Positions 60,144 to 64,000 of a stretch of DNA of 64,000 bases are shown piece by piece. Position numbers and translations under genes: made by a program. This DNA is from JBBQXY01 sp051004815 (GTDB taxonomy: Bacteria; Chloroflexota; Ktedonobacteria; Ktedonobacterales; Ktedonobacteraceae). Below the pieces are notes generated by a model that saw only the letters and a list, made by a program, of their open reading frames with translations, made no database searches and was not told the origin of the DNA. Positions within the stretch are counted from its first letter, which is position 1, and every line of letters starts with the position of its first letter. The DNA lies in the NCBI GenBank assembly GCA_051004815.1, contig JBPCJY010000132.1, positions 13,018 to 77,017 on the forward strand, read 5' to 3'.

Positions 60144-61466
60144 ATGTTTCGTTCTTTTCGTATGCGAGGAGTACTATTCTTCATTGGAACTACCATCGCA
60201 TTGCTGGCGATGCTAGTCGGAATTATTGCCGTTAAAGAACCTTTCAAGGCGCACGCGGCAATGAGCAACACGCTCTATGTGAACCATAGTCCCAGCGCCG
60301 GCTCCAATACCAGCTGCACGGATCCAGGCTACAATTCTGTACAGGCCGCGGTAGATGCAGCCAGCAAAGGTGATACCGTCTATCTCTGCGATACCACACC
60401 TTATACCGAACAGGTGGTTATCACGAAGGCCATCACGTTGACGGGCGTCAACGAGGCAACTATCCAGTCGCCTGCTGTATTTCCGCCCACCGCATCGCGC
60501 TTACCACCTCAGTTCACCAGCGATAATCTGTTCCTGCCACAGGCTATTGTCGTTGTATGGGGCGCAGGCTCAAATGCCAATATCGTCAACCTGAACATCA
60601 CCGGGCCGTTGCCGGGCAATGGTGGCTGTGCCGATGAAGAGTACGGTGTGTTGGTCATCGCACGCGGTACGGCAACGCTCAAAGGCGACCATGTTACAGA
60701 CATTCGTGACAGCAATCCTGGTCTATATGGCTGCCAGTTCGGCGTCGCTATCCAGGTTGGTCGCGAATACTGGCCGACTGCGGACTTTAGTAACTTCCTC
60801 GTCGAAAATTTCGTTGGTCACGCCACGATCACGAAAACCACCGTTACCGGCTACCAGAAGAACGGTATTACCGTCGATGGCCCCGGTTCAAAGTCCAATA
60901 TCACCAAGAGCACAGTTAAAGGTGCCGGACGAAATACCGCACTTGGAAACATCACTGCACAGAATGGCATACAGATTTCACGGGGTGCCGTTGCTATGGT
61001 GGAGAGCAACTTCGTCGCGGACAACTCCTACACCGGTACAGCTCCTAATGCATCCTCTGGTGGTATTCTCGTTTTCGGTGGCTGCGGCGACCCCCTGAGC
61101 ATTGGCGTGGAGGTGGAAGGAAACGTCCTATCAAATAACGACGTTGGTATCTACCTCACCAATTATAACGCCGCCTGCAATGCTCAAGCCTCGCAGAAAA
61201 CCTACGATAAGGCTTTGAACAATACCATCAGCAACAACGCCGTGACCAACACGAGTAGCTACACTGACGCCAACGGCCACATCTTCACCGGCTACCAGGC
61301 TGGCATCGACGACGTTGGTAACAATGACTTGATCAGCCATAACACTATCACTGGCATGGGCTACACTCCTGCCCAGACAACTCCAGGCGGTCCGTTCGTG
61401 ATACCCATCGACACTATCTCGTTCCCAACAACCCATCCCAGGATTCGCTCGAACAGGATCATCTAA
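60144..61466 (+). CDS. Secreted right-handed beta-helix protein
   Basis: ATG 60144 lies 6 bases after a run of seven G; the ATG at 60138 abuts that run. The 440-residue product begins with a basic stretch and one hydrophobic helix (GVLFFIGTTIALLAMLVGII), then a signal-like AHA. The mature part has a periodic beta-helix pattern: LYVNHSPSAGSNTSCTDPGY, SVQAAVDAASKGDTVYLC, ITLTGVNEATIQSP, then repeated short strands such as GITVDGPGSKSNITKSTVKG. This is the pectate-lyase/NosD-like beta-helix superfamily. No catalytic residues can be assigned; binding or degradation of polysaccharide outside the cell is possible. Confidence 0.75.
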   Translation: MFRSFRMRGVLFFIGTTIALLAMLVGIIAVKEPFKAHAAMSNTLYVNHSPSAGSNTSCTDPGYNSVQAAVDAASKGDTVYLCDTTPYTEQVVITKAITLTGVNEATIQSPAVFPPTASRLPPQFTSDNLFLPQAIVVVWGAGSNANIVNLNITGPLPGNGGCADEEYGVLVIARGTATLKGDHVTDIRDSNPGLYGCQFGVAIQVGREYWPTADFSNFLVENFVGHATITKTTVTGYQKNGITVDGPGSKSNITKSTVKGAGRNTALGNITAQNGIQISRGAVAMVESNFVADNSYTGTAPNASSGGILVFGGCGDPLSIGVEVEGNVLSNNDVGIYLTNYNAACNAQASQKTYDKALNNTISNNAVTNTSSYTDANGHIFTGYQAGIDDVGNNDLISHNTITGMGYTPAQTTPGGPFVIPIDTISFPTTHPRIRSNRII

Positions 61467-61489
61467 AGTCGTTTCAGCTAAAACCCAGG

Positions 61490-61521
61490 GGGAGGTCGGT
61501 AACACTACCGACCTCCCTTTT
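61490..61521 (+). terminator. Rho-independent terminator
   Basis: GGGAGGTCGGTA (61490-61501) pairs with TACCGACCTCCC (61506-61517) around ACAC, followed by TTTT. A textbook terminator for the beta-helix gene. Confidence 0.9.
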
Positions 61522-61603
61522 GCGCTGCCATCCTATGTTATAATAAAACCGATATCTACACATCTGTTTTCGATTCACAGACAATGCAGGAAAGAAACAA
61601 TCT

Positions 61604-62188
61604 ATGGCAGTACATCCTAACGAACTCCCGGAACGAAAAAGCCGTGAAGAATACATTGCCCTCTTAGAGAGCGATCCTGCCCATCGCTATGAATACCTCG
61701 ATGGCTCTGTTTATATGATGACAGGGGGAAGCCCCGATCACTCAATTATAGGGCACAATATTGGAAGAATTCTTGGCAACTTACTCCAAGGACGCCGCTG
61801 CATTGTCTATAACTCAGACCTCTATGTAGAATTATCGGAAAACTACCGTGTCTGCCCTGATATCACCGTAAGTTGTGATCCACGCGATAGAAGAGCGAAA
61901 GAAGCTATCCACTATCCAACTCTGGTTGTAGAAGTACTTTCCCCTACAACAGAAGCCCGTGATCGTGGAAAGAAATCTTTACACTATCGCTCCAGCCCAA
62001 CCATTCAAGAGTACCTGCTTGTAAGCACCGAGTCTCCAATCGTTGAGATAGTCCGTCGCGAAAAGAACGGTTTCTGGACGCTCTATACGCTTGGGCCAGA
62101 TGACTCCGTAGTCTTAACAAGTCTCAACGTGTCCTTCCCTGTAATAGAAGTCTATCAGAACACCTCCTTAATGGATGAAGAGGAATAA
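61604..62188 (+). CDS. Uma2-family (DUF820) PD-(D/E)xK nuclease-fold protein
   Basis: A 194-residue protein. RYEYLDGSVYMMTGGSPDHS, then LYVELSENYRVCPDITVSCD and YPTLVVEVLSPTTEARDRGK, match the Uma2/DUF820 family. Its conserved PD...VVEVxS core has the restriction-endonuclease fold. Family members are abundant in Chloroflexota and cyanobacteria, their role is unsettled, and many were amplified with mobile elements. TATAAT at 61539-61544 may be its -10 box. It is a single gene. Confidence 0.92.
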   Translation: MAVHPNELPERKSREEYIALLESDPAHRYEYLDGSVYMMTGGSPDHSIIGHNIGRILGNLLQGRRCIVYNSDLYVELSENYRVCPDITVSCDPRDRRAKEAIHYPTLVVEVLSPTTEARDRGKKSLHYRSSPTIQEYLLVSTESPIVEIVRREKNGFWTLYTLGPDDSVVLTSLNVSFPVIEVYQNTSLMDEEE

Positions 62189-62237
62189 AACTGGAAGTGT
62201 CAGAATTGAGCTTATATTATGTTCGCCTCGCCTCACT

Positions 62238-62789
62238 CTAAGCAGTGGATGCAACGCCTTGTGCAGTATCGAAATATAGTCGTGCTTGGCTAGCCGGATT
62301 GCTTCCGAAGAGCACCAGTTCATAAGCAGCCTCGTTGGCAAAACCTTGCTGGGCGTGAATATCTTGCGGAGGTGCTGGCACAATCACGACATCCCCAGCT
62401 TCGAGCACGCGCTCCTCGATGAGTTCCACCTGTGCTTCCCCTGCTCCATTCCCTGCATCAATACGTCGCCATTTCTGGTAGAGGTCCCGCCCCCGGTGTA
62501 CGCCAACGACCGCCCAACTATTATGATTGTGGATGGGAGTCATAGCTTCAGGCCCAAAGCGAGCATGCATGAGGGTCAGTCCGCTCTCATCCTGGTAGAG
62601 TGGTCGCGATTGCTGTCCACTGTGGACATTGCCGACCGTTTCCTCTTGCCAGTCACGTATGCTTGGATCCGCTACCAATTCCCGCATGCGTTCCGCGATC
62701 CGTTCGAGGTCATCTCCCTGCTCAGGGCTTGTCGCAAGCATCTGCTTTACATCGCGAATAAACACTGCAATACTATCGTACTGATTCAT
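62238..62789 (-). CDS. Cupin of the cysteine-dioxygenase type
   Basis: ATG 62789 (MNQYDSIAVFIRDVKQ) is used, with GAGGAAGAG upstream. The 183-residue product has cupin motif 1 around TPIHNHNSWAVVGVHRGRDL, with two His and a Trp region, and motif 2 near EAGDVVIVPAPPQDIHAQQG. Both resemble cysteine dioxygenase/thiol dioxygenase-like cupins that hold Fe(II) with three His. The substrate is not determined. Single gene. Confidence 0.8.
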   Translation of the reverse strand: MNQYDSIAVFIRDVKQMLATSPEQGDDLERIAERMRELVADPSIRDWQEETVGNVHSGQQSRPLYQDESGLTLMHARFGPEAMTPIHNHNSWAVVGVHRGRDLYQKWRRIDAGNGAGEAQVELIEERVLEAGDVVIVPAPPQDIHAQQGFANEAAYELVLFGSNPASQARLYFDTAQGVASTA

Positions 62790-63097
62790 CTCTTCCTCGC
62801 TTTCAATACCGTCGCTCTTTCCAAAAACTCCCAAATATCCACATACATTCTACCGCCTACTGAAGCCAGTAGCCAATACATCTCACGTAAGCCACATCCA
62901 AGGTGTATGAATGGTGTGTAGGGGCCGGTTTACCGCGCCCACCGTCGATGTATCGGCCCGTAGCCTATCCCCGCCGATCACTCGCAAGGAGATAGAGCCA
63001 ACCAATAAAAAGCATTGACACGCGATGCACAACGCGCCACAATAAAAGATACCATGTCGGTAACTATCCATCCATCCAGTCAAAGGAGGTACCTTGC
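62790..63097. other. Intergenic region with a dispersed repeat and a promoter
   Basis: It holds GTAGGGGCCGGTTTACCGC, then GTCGATGTATCGGCCCGTAG (62918-62962), the fourth copy of the unit at 6388-6431. The SDR promoter (63015-63043) lies downstream of it. No gene is seen. Confidence 0.7.
63015..63043 (+). promoter_or_regulatory. Promoter of the SDR gene
   Basis: TTGACA (63015-63020), 17 bases, CACAAT (63038-63043). Perfect -35, good -10; start of transcription near 63050. Confidence 0.7.
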
Positions 63098-63856
63098 TTG
63101 AACAGATTTGCAGGAAAAGTCGCATTAGTAACAGGTGCGGGTTCCCCGCGTGGTATTGGGCGAGCCACAGCATTGGCCCTCGCAAGAGAAGGCGCGAACG
63201 TTACTATTACCGATATAGTGCCAGAAAATGTACAACGGGTAGTAACGGAACTACAAGAGCTAACCCAGGCCAACGGTGAAGTGGCGGATGTGCGCAATAA
63301 GGATCACATGCTGCAAGTAGTCAAAAGAACGACGGAAGCGTATGGAGGACTGGATATTCTTGTGAATGTCGCGGGCCTAACCCGTCCTACATTGTTTCTT
63401 GATATCTCCGAAGAAGAGTATGACCTGCTGCTTGATGTCAACCTCAAAGGTACATTTTTTTCGACGCAAGCTGCTGTCCCTGCTATGCTAGCGCGTGGTG
63501 GCGGCACCATTGTCTCGCTCTCCTCAGTATCAGGGCAAAGAGGTGGTGGAGTTTTTGGCACATCCGCCTATAGTGCAGCAAAAGCTGGTATCATGGGCCT
63601 GACCAAAGCACTCGCCCGTGAGTTGACACCACACGGTATTCGCGTCAACTGTGTTGCACCCTCCATGGTTGATACTGATATCGCCGGGGATTTACTCACA
63701 CCACAACGCAAAGTCGAGCTTGCAAAAGGTACGTTGGTGGGCCGCCTTGCCATCGTTGAGGATGTCACCAATTGTATCCTCTTCCTCGCTTCAGATGAAA
63801 GTGCCTATTTAACCGGTGTCACCCTGGACATAAATGGCGGCATGCACATGCATTAA
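63098..63856 (+). CDS. Short-chain dehydrogenase/reductase (FabG-like)
   Basis: The start is TTG 63098, with AAAGGAGG ending 8 bases upstream and no ATG nearby. The 252-residue product has the SDR cofactor loop VTGAGSPRGIGRATALALAR (TGxxxGxG with a two-residue insertion), then NVAG, the catalytic Ser in LSSVSGQRGGG, YSAAKAG with Tyr and Lys, and the C-terminal YLTGVTLDINGGMHMH. NAD(P)H-dependent reduction or oxidation of a carbonyl/alcohol is expected; 3-oxoacyl-ACP reductase is one option but the substrate is open. Confidence 0.92.
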   Translation: MNRFAGKVALVTGAGSPRGIGRATALALAREGANVTITDIVPENVQRVVTELQELTQANGEVADVRNKDHMLQVVKRTTEAYGGLDILVNVAGLTRPTLFLDISEEEYDLLLDVNLKGTFFSTQAAVPAMLARGGGTIVSLSSVSGQRGGGVFGTSAYSAAKAGIMGLTKALARELTPHGIRVNCVAPSMVDTDIAGDLLTPQRKVELAKGTLVGRLAIVEDVTNCILFLASDESAYLTGVTLDINGGMHMH

Positions 63857-64000
63857 TGTTTTGCTGATAAGCTACTTGTACTGGAAGAGTGATTGCATAC
63901 TCTACAGGGTCTGCGAATGCTTACCAGGGCGACGGCCAGGGTCGTCCCTCCTACACTCCGATGAAGTTCACAACCATTCCGCCGGTATCGTCAGGGCGGC
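63857..64000. other. Window end, decayed GGTCGCCC-type repeat
   Basis: CAGGGCGACGGCCAGGGTCG, then TCCCTCCTACACTCC (about 63926-63959), resembles one arm of the hairpin family at 47719 and 56346. No gene start is visible before the edge. Confidence 0.45.

Noticed and set aside
1..64000. tRNA or rRNA genes
   Set aside because: No stretch with a recognisable tRNA arm pattern or rRNA core was found by eye.

Overview
The window looks like chromosomal DNA from a Ktedonobacteria-type member of the Chloroflexota. This is an inference. The pointers are an aerobic CO dehydrogenase of form I in the order coxM-coxS-coxL, large LuxR/STAND regulators, PATAN-like and Cache-domain proteins, a tricorn protease, the mix of ATG, GTG and TTG starts, and intergenic DNA crowded with long palindromic repeats. 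Most housekeeping-like genes sit at roughly 52-57% GC where I counted single lines. Three blocks are visibly poorer in GC (about 33-42% in sampled lines): the middle of the restriction-modification gene (about 9,570-10,640), the STAND operon (17,887-23,552) and the sbcCD-like pair (39,325-43,143).

Layout. 1-5.5 kb: a MOSC-domain gene cut by the window edge, a Cache-domain membrane sensor, a PATAN-like/winged-helix protein and recD2. 5.5-8 kb: a three-fold repeated membrane protein, a repeat-rich gap with a MITE, and a seven-blade PLL-type lectin propeller interrupted by an in-frame TGA. 8.2-13 kb: a single-chain restriction-modification enzyme with a mosaic centre, then a membrane protein paired with a winged-helix protein. 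13.5-17.4 kb: a secreted alkaline-phosphatase-superfamily enzyme and an orphan molybdopterin hydroxylase, converging on a perfect 27-bp hairpin. 17.9-23.6 kb: a three-gene conflict operon (Trypco1; trypsin-nSTAND1-WD40; membrane NACHT). 23.8-26.5 kb: rhodanese, IscU/SufU-like scaffold, UDG-family protein and flavin reductase. 27.1-31.2 kb: a cobalamin riboswitch driving btuF-btuC-btuD. 31.5-36.6 kb: DUF6220-like membrane protein, MoaD/ThiS-like protein, MFS transporter, a divergent adenosylhomocysteinase-like protein and an acyl-CoA dehydrogenase.

36.7-43.2 kb: comM, then a VapBC-like toxin-antitoxin pair, then an SbcD/SbcC (Mre11/Rad50-like) pair. The last 148 bp of comM recur after the toxin gene and the last 27 bp recur after sbcC. 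The comM 3' end therefore looks like an integration hotspot with two cargo cassettes in series. 43.2-52.7 kb: a very large LuxR/STAND regulator, a small membrane protein, a MITE, and the CO dehydrogenase operon coxM-coxS-coxL with a downstream XdhC-YHS fusion. 53.2-64 kb: small membrane proteins, OsmC, a zinc-less quinone-reductase-like enzyme, a tricorn protease, a secreted beta-helix protein, a Uma2 nuclease-fold protein, a cupin and an SDR.

Mobile and repeated DNA. Two MITE families can be defined from the sequence alone by terminal inverted repeats and target duplications. Family I has CAGAYATKTGGAGA-type ends and a 9-bp duplication at two of three copies. Family II has CTTxCACxxGTAGGTTTTT ends and an 11-bp duplication. 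Both carry the same inner palindrome (CATTCTGAGCGCAGCGAAGA and its complement). Several other palindromic families recur between genes.
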